In this document: one piece after another, positions 1-9,796 of the stretch
Numbering within the stretch: position 1 is the stretch's first letter
Layout of the letters: every line of letters begins with the position of its first letter
DNA from: Gilliamella sp. wkB171
GTDB lineage: Bacteria; Pseudomonadota; Gammaproteobacteria; Enterobacterales; Orbaceae
Direction: 5' to 3'
DNA: 64,000 nt
Assembly: GCF_001693755.1 (NCBI RefSeq)
Contig: NZ_LYST01000008.1
Span: 1 to 64,000, forward strand
Made by a program: the position numbers and the translations under genes
The notes under the pieces: generated by a model
The model's database searches: none
What the model saw: only the letters and a program-made list of their open reading frames with translations
What the model was told of the DNA's origin: nothing

Positions 1-545
1 CATATTTAATTCTTTTGCTAGCTAGTCAATTTCAAATTTGCTTTTTACTTAATTGATGTTAGATGAGTTGAATATTATCAATCATTTAAATAAGGCAAAT
101 AATCTAATTCATTTAATTTGGACTAGCTATCTATTTTGCTAACTTTTTCTTCATTTTTATGATATTAGCTTAGTTATAATAGAATTGATTAATAATCACC
201 TAGCGTGTTATTTTATTTAACTTTGTAGTCTTATTCCAGCTTGATAGAGATGAACGTTTAGCTATACTGTATATATTAACATATTGAATATATTTATAAA
301 TTAAAGAAAATTGATTTAAGCAAATTTCTATCATTAGATATCTTATTAAGATCAATTGCACAATAAAAATAGGGTAAGTTAATTAAATACTTTTTTTATA
401 AAAAATTTTGTGTAAGATAATCATCGAATATATTAATGAATAGAATATATTGATAATAATCAGCAGTTAATAGAACACTTACTAAAAATAGTGAATGAGC
501 ATTTTTTATCGGGTAAGATTAAATAATATAATAAGGGATAGCGCA
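1..545. other. AT-rich region without a recognisable gene
   Basis: Very AT-rich, with stop codons frequent in all frames. No RNA gene, terminator or truncated coding sequence was recognised. It probably includes the promoter of the small secreted protein gene that starts at 546. Confidence 0.5.
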
Positions 546-968
546 ATGAAAAAATTAGCGAAATCAGCAGTGATATTGATTGGATTATTGATGTTTTCAT
601 CGGCTTATTGCGATGAATTACCGCCAGTATCTAAAGTAAGTTCGGCCATTGTTAATAGCGCAAAAAAATCGATTTTAGGTGAAAAAGGTAAGTTTCCATA
701 TAAGACGGCAGATGGTACAGAACTAACCAATATTACCGCAAATAGTAATAACATTGTATTTGAGTATAAAATTCCCGCAGATAGCCAAACCTTGCCAGTA
801 CAGGATCTTTCTGATTATTTTAGAGTTCAGCTTAAAGATGAATTTTGTAATAAGCAAGATGTTGTCAATGTCTTGAGTTTTTATGATATTCGTTTCTTAT
901 TTCGTTTTCAGTATTCTGATGATCGCAACGTGCCAGCGACACTATCGATTAAAGAAATTTGTCAGTAA
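546..968 (+). CDS. Small secreted protein of unknown function
   Basis: I do not recognise this 140-residue protein. Residues 1 to about 21 form a signal peptide: a Lys-rich start (MKKLAKS), a hydrophobic core and an AYC-D cleavage region. The mature part is about 120 residues and polar. It has two cysteines, one in FCNKQ and one three residues from the end (EICQ), which could pair in the periplasm. The frame stays open back to 495, but the ATG at 546 is chosen because AAGGGA lies about 8 nt upstream and the signal peptide begins exactly there. It stands alone, with long AT-rich stretches on both sides. Periplasmic or outer-membrane location is inference. Confidence 0.7.
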   Translation: MKKLAKSAVILIGLLMFSSAYCDELPPVSKVSSAIVNSAKKSILGEKGKFPYKTADGTELTNITANSNNIVFEYKIPADSQTLPVQDLSDYFRVQLKDEFCNKQDVVNVLSFYDIRFLFRFQYSDDRNVPATLSIKEICQ

Positions 969-1414
969 TACTCTAGTCAATAATGCTTTAAGCTAATCTC
1001 TATTGGATAAGCTTTTATAAGATAATGCCATATTTTGTAAAAGTCTTATCCGAAGATAAAGTATTTATTGATAACACATCCTATTCTTCATAAAAGCCCA
1101 ACTGGCTGCTAGTGTATTGATTTACGCCAAATCTACCTATTTAATAGGTTTAAACAAGGATTGACTAACTGCTCATCAAGGACTAATTTTTCAAGTTATA
1201 AATCATTTATTGTAATATCATTCACAATATTCATTTATTACTACTCGGTGAAGCAAAAGATCGCAGTTAGGCAATTACTATTACCGCATTATTGCGAATT
1301 ATTTATTGTGCCAATTATTAGTTATTGTCGATTAATTAGTGAATTTAAAGACACTAAAGACACATTTTAATTAACACTCATCATCACTATTTATGTCTAC
1401 TATTGGTTTGTAGA
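969..1414. other. Intergenic region, no gene supported
   Basis: Between the secreted protein gene (+) and cmoB (-), which converge. An imperfect stem (GATAAG near 1010 with CTTATC near 1055) may act as a terminator but lacks a T run. The only open frame, 1161-1370 from a TTG, has no ribosome binding site and no family resemblance. Confidence 0.5.
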
Positions 1415-2383
1415 CTAGTTTTTAGCAATAAATACTGCTCGCATAGGGGCAGGATATCCTTCTAAGGTTTTGGTTATGTCATTGGGATCTAAAAAATCAG
1501 CCAGTGAATCAGATGGCATCCATTCTGTTTTACGTTGTTCATCCAAACTAGTGGTCGAAATATCAACAAGCTTAACCTCTGTAAAACCACATTTATTGAG
1601 CCAGTTAATCATGGTTGGTACTGATGGAATGAAATAAACATTACGCATCTGAGCATAACGTTCACCGGGCATTAATGCTTGATGTAGCTCACCATCAATG
1701 ACCAGTGTCTCTAATACTAATTGTCCTCCATCAGTCAGTTGATCTTTTAACTGACAGAGATGATCAAGTGGGGAGCGACGATGATATAAAACGCCCATTG
1801 AAAATACGGTATCAAAAGCCTTTAGTTTGGGTAACTCTTCAATACCAAGTGGTAATAGGTGGGCTCGCTGGTCGTTACCTAATAATTTACGGATTGCTTC
1901 AAATTGGCATAAATAAAGCGCCATTGGATCAATGCCCACAGCCAATTTTGCTCCAGCACCAATCATACGCCATAAATGATAACCACTATTGCAACCGACA
2001 TCTAAAACTGTTTTACCTTCTAAGTTATCGATATGATTGATTAATCGTTGCCATTTCCAATCTGAACGCCACTCGGTATCAATATAAATATCATATAAAT
2101 TAAAAGGTCCTTTACGCCAAGGTATCATGGTTTTTAATAACTGCGTAATCCGTAATTGTTCGCCATTAGTTAATGGTTCTTTGGTTTTTGCTGTGACACT
2201 ATGCAATAAATCAATTTGATAAGGCGTGATAGACGGTAGATGCTTAATACTGTTGAGCCATTGATTAAAGCGATTATCAATGTTTTGTTTTTGCCAATTT
2301 GCTAATTGTGCCGGTAAAACTTCAAGCCAACGACTCAGTTTACTTTTTGCGATTATCTGGTAAAAATCACCAAAGTCGATCAT
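1415..2383 (-). CDS. cmoB: tRNA U34 carboxymethyltransferase CmoB
   Basis: Transfers the carboxymethyl group of carboxy-SAM to 5-hydroxyuridine at tRNA position 34, giving cmo5U, which widens wobble reading. At 322 residues it matches the E. coli protein (323) almost end to end. Visible landmarks are the N-terminal MIDFG..FY segment, the block MIPWRKGPF, the SAM/Cx-SAM binding loop DVGCNSGYH at residues 128-136, and the RNVYFIPS and GYPAPMRA segments near the C-terminus. It lies 36 nt downstream of cmoA on the same strand, so both steps of the pathway are probably co-transcribed. Assignment is by family knowledge and full-length similarity. Confidence 0.95.
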   Translation of the reverse strand: MIDFGDFYQIIAKSKLSRWLEVLPAQLANWQKQNIDNRFNQWLNSIKHLPSITPYQIDLLHSVTAKTKEPLTNGEQLRITQLLKTMIPWRKGPFNLYDIYIDTEWRSDWKWQRLINHIDNLEGKTVLDVGCNSGYHLWRMIGAGAKLAVGIDPMALYLCQFEAIRKLLGNDQRAHLLPLGIEELPKLKAFDTVFSMGVLYHRRSPLDHLCQLKDQLTDGGQLVLETLVIDGELHQALMPGERYAQMRNVYFIPSVPTMINWLNKCGFTEVKLVDISTTSLDEQRKTEWMPSDSLADFLDPNDITKTLEGYPAPMRAVFIAKN

Positions 2384-2419
2384 GTGTTATTCCTTGTTAT
2401 CTGTGTTTGCATTTATACT

Positions 2420-3220
<801 letters not shown>

Positions 3221-3222
3221 TT

Positions 3223-4371
3223 ATGAGTTTTATTGCGCTTATTGCCATAGTTGTTAGCATTCTGATCGCTATCTATTTAGGTAAACGTTGGCAATTTTGG
3301 TTTAAATGTCATCCACGTGGTGTATATAAAATTGCTTATTGGTTTTTTGTTGGTATCGCGAGTTTATCTTTAGTACTTTCTAAGATATTTGAGAGTTTGT
3401 CTACTTATTGGCTGCCTCTATTGGCGAATGTTACTTTTGGTTTAATTATCTGCGCTATTTTTGTCACTTTATTGTTTGATATTGTGCATAAACTTATTAA
3501 AAATAAATTTAGCTCCAATTTAGCGACCAAAATTATCTATATCATTTGTGTTCTCTCACTATTTTGTTATGGCCATGAGATGGCTATCGAATCTAAAATT
3601 GTTAATTATCAAGTCAAAATTAATAAACCGGCTAATGTTGATCATTTACGTATTGTTCAGCTTTCAGATATTCATATCAATGAATTAACTACGCATAGAA
3701 TGATTCAACAAATGGTTGATAAAGTGAATAGTTTGAATGCCGATTTTATTGTTATTACTGGTGATACATTAGATAAACGCTTAAAACCATTTATTGAGCA
3801 AGATTTTTACAAACAATTTCAGCAACTCAAATCAAAATATGGCACATATATCATTTTCGGTAATCACGAATATTTAGGTACAAAGGAACCGAATAATCGT
3901 GAACAAGATATCATTAATGCCTTTCAACAAGCGAATATGAAAGTGTTAAAAGATGATATAGTTTATCTGGATGACGTCGGTATTAGCCTGATTGGGCGCG
4001 ATGATTTTTCATCTGCGTTATATGATGTAAAACGGGCTTCTTTATCTGACTTGATGATGTTTACTGACACGCAAAGCCCAGTTATTTTATTAGATCATCA
4101 ACCGAAAGATTTAGTTGAACCTGCTTCGTTAGGGGTGGATTTAATGATTTCAGGTCATACTCATGATGGACAAGTGTTTCCTATTAATTTGCTCGTTGCG
4201 GCAATGTATAAAAATGCCCATGGCATCTATCAAGATAATGAGAAACCTTTTGTTAGTATTGTGAGTAGTGGTTATGGTCTTTGGGGACCGCCAATTCGTT
4301 TAATGACGCATTCTGAAATTGCAGTTATCGATATCGATTTTGCTAAACAACCAGCATCAAGCTCTAACTAA
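3223..4371 (+). CDS. Membrane-anchored metallophosphoesterase (YaeI-like)
   Basis: Calcineurin-like phosphoesterase of 382 residues. The N-terminal 120 residues hold about four hydrophobic membrane segments. The catalytic domain follows with all metal-binding blocks: LSDIH (D149, H151), TGD (D181), GNHE (N214, H215), DHQP and the final GHTHDGQ. Many relatives of this build act on phospholipids or nucleotides at the membrane (E. coli YaeI removes pyrophosphate-type phosphate from UDP-diacylglucosamine). The substrate here cannot be read from sequence. It shares a short divergent promoter region with cmoA, and rnd starts 19 nt after its stop, so the two are probably one operon. Confidence 0.85.
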   Translation: MSFIALIAIVVSILIAIYLGKRWQFWFKCHPRGVYKIAYWFFVGIASLSLVLSKIFESLSTYWLPLLANVTFGLIICAIFVTLLFDIVHKLIKNKFSSNLATKIIYIICVLSLFCYGHEMAIESKIVNYQVKINKPANVDHLRIVQLSDIHINELTTHRMIQQMVDKVNSLNADFIVITGDTLDKRLKPFIEQDFYKQFQQLKSKYGTYIIFGNHEYLGTKEPNNREQDIINAFQQANMKVLKDDIVYLDDVGISLIGRDDFSSALYDVKRASLSDLMMFTDTQSPVILLDHQPKDLVEPASLGVDLMISGHTHDGQVFPINLLVAAMYKNAHGIYQDNEKPFVSIVSSGYGLWGPPIRLMTHSEIAVIDIDFAKQPASSSN

Positions 4372-4390
4372 ACTAATTAGGAAACTGACC

Positions 4391-5482
4391 TTGTCATATC
4401 AATTTATTACCAATAATGCGCAGTTAAATCAATACTGCGTAAAAATTGCCAATAGCAATGCAATTGCTTTGGATACAGAATTTGTACGCACTCGGACTTT
4501 TTATCCACATTTAGGGTTGTTGCAAGTGTTTAATGGTGAATATGCTGCCCTGATTGATCCGCTAGCAATTACTGATTGGCAGGCTTTTTTAGCTATCTTA
4601 AATAATCCTACTATTGAAAAATATTTTCATTCTTGCAGTGAAGATATTGAAGTCTTTTTACACTTTTTTGGTTGCTTGCCAACGCCAATTATTGATAGCC
4701 AAATATTCGCTTCTTTTTTGGATAATCCAATAAGTAGTGGTTATGCAAGCTTAGTTAACAAATATTTAAATGTTGAATTAGATAAAAGTGAAACGCGTAC
4801 AGATTGGTTAAAACGCCCGTTAACTGAAAAACAATGTGACTATGCTATTAATGATGTTTTATATCTTTTCCCTTTGATGAATTTGCTCAAAACGCAATTA
4901 ACGAAACAAGGTTATTTAACGGCAGCTTATCAAGAATGCCAAACCGTAATTAAGCGTAAGTGCGAAATTATCAATCCAGATGATGCTTATCTTAATATTA
5001 AAAACAGTTGGCAATTAAAGGGTAAAAGTTTAGGTCAATTATATAAACTGGCTCGTTATCGTTATAATACCGCTAAACAAAACGATATCGCTTTAAATTT
5101 TGTCGTGAATGAAGAAACACTATTTAAAATAGCGCGTTATTCGCCAAGCTCCTTGGCTGAACTTGATAAATTAGGTATGAATGGCAAGGAAATACGGTTA
5201 TATGGACAGGCTATTTTAGCTATTTTATTAGAGCCTATTCCAGACATTCCTCCTATTCGTCGAGTTAACTCTTATCCTAATTACAAAAATATAGCAGATA
5301 AATTAAAACAAGCAGCGCAAGATATTGCTGAGCATACTGGGTTAAATCAAGATTTGTTATTATCAAGGCGATTAATCAATCAGTATGTTAAATGGCAAAT
5401 AGATAACACCGCTGCTTTGCCTGACATTTTATCTGGTTGGCGAAAACCTTTATTTGAAAAATATATCGCTAATGAGCAGTAA
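4391..5482 (+). CDS. rnd: Ribonuclease D
   Basis: 3'-to-5' exoribonuclease that trims tRNA and other stable RNA ends. The DEDD domain begins with ALDTEF (D28, E30), followed by SEDIEVF and YAINDVLYL, and a C-terminal HRDC domain runs from about residue 210. The frame is open from 4319, inside the upstream gene, but the TTG at 4391 is preferred. TAGGAAA lies about 8 nt upstream, and this start gives D28/E30, the same numbering as the E. coli enzyme. Length is 363 residues, near the family norm of about 375. Probably co-transcribed with the metallophosphoesterase gene. Confidence 0.93.
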   Translation: MSYQFITNNAQLNQYCVKIANSNAIALDTEFVRTRTFYPHLGLLQVFNGEYAALIDPLAITDWQAFLAILNNPTIEKYFHSCSEDIEVFLHFFGCLPTPIIDSQIFASFLDNPISSGYASLVNKYLNVELDKSETRTDWLKRPLTEKQCDYAINDVLYLFPLMNLLKTQLTKQGYLTAAYQECQTVIKRKCEIINPDDAYLNIKNSWQLKGKSLGQLYKLARYRYNTAKQNDIALNFVVNEETLFKIARYSPSSLAELDKLGMNGKEIRLYGQAILAILLEPIPDIPPIRRVNSYPNYKNIADKLKQAAQDIAEHTGLNQDLLLSRRLINQYVKWQIDNTAALPDILSGWRKPLFEKYIANEQ

Positions 5483-5507
5483 AAGTTCAATAGTATTGTG
5501 ATGACGA

Positions 5508-6131
5508 TTATTTTTTTAATCCAACTATAGGTAATGTTAAATTACGATAAATCGCTAATAGGCGAATGGTAAGTGTCACTGAAATACCGAGCAGGGTGGA
5601 TATCTCTAACGGTAAATTAAGTCCGTTATAAGCAATGACATGGGTTGTTCCACCAATTATGCAGGCAGTTGCGTAGATGTCGGTTCTAAAAACCATAGGA
5701 ATATCTCTGGCAAGTACATCTCGTATAATTCCACCACCAACACCTGTCATAACGCCCATACACACTGCAATTAGGCTATTGACTTGAGAGTCAATAGCTT
5801 TGTTTACCCCAATACCGACAAATACAGCAAGACCAATTGCATCTAATACCGAAAATAACCATTTAGGAATAGTTAGGGTTGATGAATAACGCAACAACAA
5901 CATGGTTATTAGTGAGGCGATAATAGCAACGTATAAATCTGTTGAGTCAGTTATCCAAAAAATCGGTCCATGATTTAACACCATATCTCGAATAGTTCCG
6001 CCTCCAATGGCTGTAATAACAGCTAAAACAAGTGCACCAATTGGATCCATCTCTTTTTTTGCTGCTAACAAAACACCAGAAATAGCAAATACAATAGTGC
6101 CTAAAAGGTCAAACCAAAAAAGGTAACTCAC
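5508..6131 (-). CDS. TRIC-family channel protein (YicG-like, UPF0126)
   Basis: Inner-membrane protein of 207 residues made of two related halves. Each half carries a glycine-rich helix break, GGGTIRD at 43-49 and GGGIIRD at 132-138, with three to four hydrophobic segments around each. This two-fold GGGxxRD pattern is the signature of the bacterial trimeric intracellular cation channel (UPF0126) family, of which E. coli YicG is a member. The transported ion or solute is not established for most members. Its ATG overlaps the stop codon of mtnN by 4 nt (ATGA type), so the two are translationally coupled. Confidence 0.85.
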   Translation of the reverse strand: MSYLFWFDLLGTIVFAISGVLLAAKKEMDPIGALVLAVITAIGGGTIRDMVLNHGPIFWITDSTDLYVAIIASLITMLLLRYSSTLTIPKWLFSVLDAIGLAVFVGIGVNKAIDSQVNSLIAVCMGVMTGVGGGIIRDVLARDIPMVFRTDIYATACIIGGTTHVIAYNGLNLPLEISTLLGISVTLTIRLLAIYRNLTLPIVGLKK

Positions 6132-6820
6132 GCAAGTTCACTCAACATTGACTCTACAATTAACGATGATTGTGCAGAGGCAACGGTTAAAAATGATTGA
6201 AAATCAATTGCTGATTCATTATCACCATTATCGGAAATTGCTCGCACCACAACAAACGGCACCTTAAAAAGCCAACATACATGACCAATTGCTGCAGCTT
6301 CCATTTCAACAGCAATTGCGTCAGGAAAGGTTTGTTTGATTCTATCTAAATGGTTTTTACCATTAATAAATGCATCGCCACTACCAATCGATCCTACAAT
6401 TGCATTGACGCCATGTTGTTTTATGCAGTTTTTAGCGAGTAATTGATATTTTTCAGCAGATTCAAAGGTGACAGGGCAGCCAGACATTTGTCCTGGTAGG
6501 TATCCAAAAGCCGTTAAATCAACATCGTGATAAAAGACATCCTGTGACACAACAATATCACCAATTTTAAGTTTAGACGATAATCCTCCTGCTGAACCCG
6601 TATTAATGACGGCATCAACGTTGTAATTATTCAATAACAACGTTGTGCCCGATGCTGCTGCAACTTTACCGATACCAGATTGAAGCAATACAATGTCACA
6701 ACCGGCAATTTGACCTAAATGAAAATCATAACCTAAATGGTTTTCTACACGATAGTGACTGATTTTAGTTTTTAATATAGCAACTTCTTCTTCCATTGCG
6801 GCAATAATAGCGATTTTCAT
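6128..6820 (-). CDS. mtnN: 5'-methylthioadenosine/S-adenosylhomocysteine nucleosidase
   Basis: Removes adenine from 5'-methylthioadenosine and S-adenosylhomocysteine, which feeds methionine salvage and autoinducer-2 formation. The 230-residue protein is full length. It starts MKIAIIAAMEEEV, with the catalytic Glu of the EEE cluster at residue 12. It also has SGIGKVAAA, NTGSAGG, SGDAFI, the substrate-ribose Glu in AVEMEAAAIG, and the catalytic Asp in VRAISDNGD. It is the first gene of a two-gene operon with the TRIC-like channel, which begins within its last codon. Confidence 0.95.
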   Translation of the reverse strand: MKIAIIAAMEEEVAILKTKISHYRVENHLGYDFHLGQIAGCDIVLLQSGIGKVAAASGTTLLLNNYNVDAVINTGSAGGLSSKLKIGDIVVSQDVFYHDVDLTAFGYLPGQMSGCPVTFESAEKYQLLAKNCIKQHGVNAIVGSIGSGDAFINGKNHLDRIKQTFPDAIAVEMEAAAIGHVCWLFKVPFVVVRAISDNGDNESAIDFQSFLTVASAQSSLIVESMLSELA

Positions 6821-6921
6821 TTAGTCCTCTTAGCTTTGATTAACTAACTTAAATTTAGATGTGCTATCATAATTGCAGAGGATTAACTTGACAATATATC
6901 ATTACAAGGGAGTGACAAAAT

Positions 6922-7692
6922 TTGCGAACAATATTTATTACCGGTTGTTCTAGTGGTATTGGTTTAATTTCAGCGATTGCCTTGAAAAAACGTGGATATC
7001 GCGTTATTGCTTCGTGTCGTAAAGTGTCTGACCAAAAAAAACTTATTGAGCAAGGGTTTGAAACAGTGTTACTTGATTTAGATGATCCTGAATCAGTTAA
7101 ACAGGCAGCAAATGAGGTATTAACATTAACTGACGGTAAATTATATGCATTATTCAATAATGCAGGTTTTGGTGTTTATGGTCGGTTAAATACCATTAAT
7201 CGTGAACAATTAGAAGCTCAATTTTCAACTAATTTTTTTGGTGTTCATCAATTAACCCAATTACTGCTTCCTGCAATGCTTGAACAAAATGAAGGCCGAA
7301 TTATTCAGACAAGCTCTATTGTGGGCATCGTAGCAACCCCTGGTCGAGGCGCTTATTCTGCAAGTAAATATGCGTTAGAAGCATGGTCAGATGTATTAAG
7401 ACTAGAATTATATAAAACCAATATTAAAGTTTGTTTAATCGAACCAGGGCCCTTAAAAACCTATTTTTCCAGTAATGTTAATCAAACTGAAAAAAATAAT
7501 ACTATAGAAAATCCACCTATTGCCAAACGATTTACGCTTCTTCCTGAAGCTGTGTTACCTTATTTATATCATGCATTAGAGAGTGATAAACCAAAAATTC
7601 GTTACAGGGTAACAAAAGTCACTAAACTTGCTGCTATCGCTAAACGTTTGCTTCCCGATAGATTAATGGATAAAATTTTATCTAATAAATAA
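6922..7692 (+). CDS. ybbO: Short-chain dehydrogenase/reductase, YbbO type
   Basis: NAD(P)-dependent oxidoreductase of the classical SDR fold, 256 residues. Visible are the cofactor motif TGCSSGIG (7-14), NNAG (79-82), the catalytic SS at 131-132, and YSASK giving Y145 and K149. Similarity to E. coli YbbO is continuous, including the C-terminal RLLP-R-MDKIL. The start is the TTG at 6922, supported by AAGGGAG about 9 nt upstream, with no better ATG. The E. coli protein reduces long-chain aldehydes in vitro. cnoX follows after 26 nt; these genes are also neighbours in E. coli, but in the reverse order. Confidence 0.88.
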   Translation: MRTIFITGCSSGIGLISAIALKKRGYRVIASCRKVSDQKKLIEQGFETVLLDLDDPESVKQAANEVLTLTDGKLYALFNNAGFGVYGRLNTINREQLEAQFSTNFFGVHQLTQLLLPAMLEQNEGRIIQTSSIVGIVATPGRGAYSASKYALEAWSDVLRLELYKTNIKVCLIEPGPLKTYFSSNVNQTEKNNTIENPPIAKRFTLLPEAVLPYLYHALESDKPKIRYRVTKVTKLAAIAKRLLPDRLMDKILSNK

Positions 7693-7718
7693 TAAGCCAA
7701 AAAATTTAGGAAACATTT

Positions 7719-8588
7719 ATGCAAAACCAATTTATTTTTGATGTGAATGAACAGAATATTCAAGCAATTATCGAAAAGTCATCGCTATCACCGGTATTAT
7801 TTTACTTTTGGTCTGCACGAAGCCCAGAATACGAAACAATGACACAAACATTAACAAAATTAGCTAATGAACTTAATGGGCAATTTATATTAGCTAGTGT
7901 AAATTGTGATGAACAGCAAATGCTAGCGGCTCAATTTGGTTTAAGAGCAATACCAACAGTCTATCTATTTCAAAACGGTCAACCTGTAGATGGTTTTCAA
8001 GGACCACAATCAGAACAAGTGATTAGGGATTTTTTAGCTAAGGTATTACCAAATGAAGATGAATTAAAGTTAATTGAAGCACAATCATTATTTAATGAAG
8101 CTAAATACGAACAAGCTTTACCTTTGTTAAGGCAAGCTTGGAAAGCCTTGACCGATCATCTAGGTAAGCCAAGATCTGATATTGCATTAATGCTCGCTAA
8201 ATCGCAAATAGAACTCAAACAATTAAGTGAAGCAAAAGAGGTACTAAGTACCATTCCATTGCAAGATCAAGATTCCACTTTTCATGGTTTACAAGCAGAA
8301 ATAGAACTACTCGAACAAGCAGCTAATTCACCTGAATTACAATTGTTGCAAGCGCAATTAGCTCAGCATCCCGATAATATAGAATTAATGATCCAATTGT
8401 CTTCTCAATTAATGCAGGTAGGGCGTCATGAAGAAGCGTTAGAACTATTATATCAACCGCTGACCAAAGATCTTAATGCTGGAGATGGGCAAGTGAAAAA
8501 AACATTGCTGGATCTATTAGCGGCTCTTGGTACCAGTAATCCTCTGGCAAGTGCTTATCGACGTAAACTTTATACATTATTATATTAA
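7719..8588 (+). CDS. cnoX: CnoX (YbbN) thioredoxin-fold holdase with TPR tail
   Basis: Redox chaperone that holds unfolding proteins and hands them to GroEL or DnaK. Residues 1-110 are a thioredoxin domain and the rest is TPR-like helical repeats, ending PLASAYRRKLYTLLY as in E. coli. The blocks QFGLRAIPTVYLFQNGQPVDGFQGPQ and LQDQD identify the orthologue. E. coli has an SxxC motif (S35, C38) and C63. Here the motif reads SPEY, with tyrosine at 38, while C63 is kept in VNCDEQQ. The residue often linked to thiol-disulfide chemistry at position 38 is therefore missing, but the cysteine that forms mixed disulfides is present. Confidence 0.92.
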   Translation: MQNQFIFDVNEQNIQAIIEKSSLSPVLFYFWSARSPEYETMTQTLTKLANELNGQFILASVNCDEQQMLAAQFGLRAIPTVYLFQNGQPVDGFQGPQSEQVIRDFLAKVLPNEDELKLIEAQSLFNEAKYEQALPLLRQAWKALTDHLGKPRSDIALMLAKSQIELKQLSEAKEVLSTIPLQDQDSTFHGLQAEIELLEQAANSPELQLLQAQLAQHPDNIELMIQLSSQLMQVGRHEEALELLYQPLTKDLNAGDGQVKKTLLDLLAALGTSNPLASAYRRKLYTLLY

Positions 8589-8753
8589 TAGATAAAGTGT
8601 ATCGAAAAAGATCAATGTTTATCGCCATCTATTGTTTTATTGATTTTAATTGTTAGCAGTATAACTAATTAATAAAGTGAATTGTTTGGTATTGGTTAGT
8701 TAAACAATAGACTGAGAATAAAAATGGCGGTTTACTAAAAATGATAAGTAATG

Positions 8754-8787
8754 AAAGATTCAACAATTGTATCATTGTTGAATCTTT
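8754..8787 (+). terminator. Intrinsic terminator after ybbO-cnoX
   Basis: A perfect 13-bp stem (AAAGATTCAACAA with TTGTTGAATCTTT) and an 8-nt loop, followed on the + strand by TTTATTT. It lies between the convergent cnoX and map genes and may also help stop map transcripts. Confidence 0.75.
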
Positions 8788-8792
8788 TTTAT

Positions 8793-9581
8793 TTAGTGTT
8801 CAATAATGCGAGGAAAGTTTTCATCTTTGCGTAAGGTTAACACTTCAACGCCGTTATCGGTAACTAAAATAGTATGTTCATATTGCGCAGAAAGACCATG
8901 ATCTTTAGTTTTAACTGTCCAACCATCTTTCATTGTGCGAGTACGCCAATCGCCGGTATTTACCATTGGCTCGATAGTGAAGGTCATTCCCGGTTTTAAA
9001 ATCACTCCACCATCGTCAGCATCATAATGTAATACCTGTGGTTCATCATGATAGACATTACCAATACCATGACCACAATATTCTCTAACTGATGAAAAGC
9101 CGAATTTCTCGACATATTTTTGAATCGTTTTACCGATTTCTTTTAAACGAATACCTGGTTTAATAATTTTTATTGCTTCATATAAGCTGTCTTGAGTGAC
9201 TTGACATAATTTTTCACCGGCAATTGTTGGTTTACCCGCAATATACATTCGTGAAGTATCGCCATGATAACCATCTTTAATGACAGTTACATCAATGTTA
9301 AGAATATCACCATCCTTAATTTTTTTTTCGAAACTTGGAATGCCATGACAAACTACATCATTGATTGAAATACAACTAGTATGTTTATAGCCACAATAAC
9401 CAATATTGGCAGGAATTGCTTTTTGCACATTAACAATGTGCTCATAACAAATTTGGTCAAGTTCACCTGTACTTATACCGGGTTTAACATAAGGTTCAAC
9501 TATTTCTAATACTTCAGCGGCAAGTTTACCTGCTATACGCATTTTTTCGATTTCATCGGGAGTTTTTAACTTGATAGACAT
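8793..9581 (-). CDS. map: Methionine aminopeptidase, type I
   Basis: Removes the initiator methionine from nascent proteins. The 262-residue enzyme has every catalytic and metal residue at the E. coli numbers: H79, D97 (LNIDVT), D108 (HGDTS), H171 (GHGIG), E204 (TIEPM) and E235 (QYEHT). It is monocistronic between two convergent or divergent neighbours, with an intrinsic hairpin just beyond its stop. Confidence 0.97.
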   Translation of the reverse strand: MSIKLKTPDEIEKMRIAGKLAAEVLEIVEPYVKPGISTGELDQICYEHIVNVQKAIPANIGYCGYKHTSCISINDVVCHGIPSFEKKIKDGDILNIDVTVIKDGYHGDTSRMYIAGKPTIAGEKLCQVTQDSLYEAIKIIKPGIRLKEIGKTIQKYVEKFGFSSVREYCGHGIGNVYHDEPQVLHYDADDGGVILKPGMTFTIEPMVNTGDWRTRTMKDGWTVKTKDHGLSAQYEHTILVTDNGVEVLTLRKDENFPRIIEH

Positions 9582-9796
9582 TAATTAGTTCCTATAATAT
9601 TAACGGCATTATCCTATCATATACCGGTATTTCGTCAAATCATAGCTATTAGTATATTTACAATGAATCGAAAAATATTGAAATGTTTGGTAAAAAAATT
9701 AAGGTAAAGCTAATGTTTTAGTATAAAATTGAATATAGATTCTCACTCATAAAAATTATAAATAAAATATACATTAAAAAAATAGGTTTTATCATC

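Noticed and set aside
1161-1370. 69-codon open frame on the + strand
   Set aside because: TTG start without a ribosome binding site, composition like the surrounding AT-rich DNA, no family resemblance.
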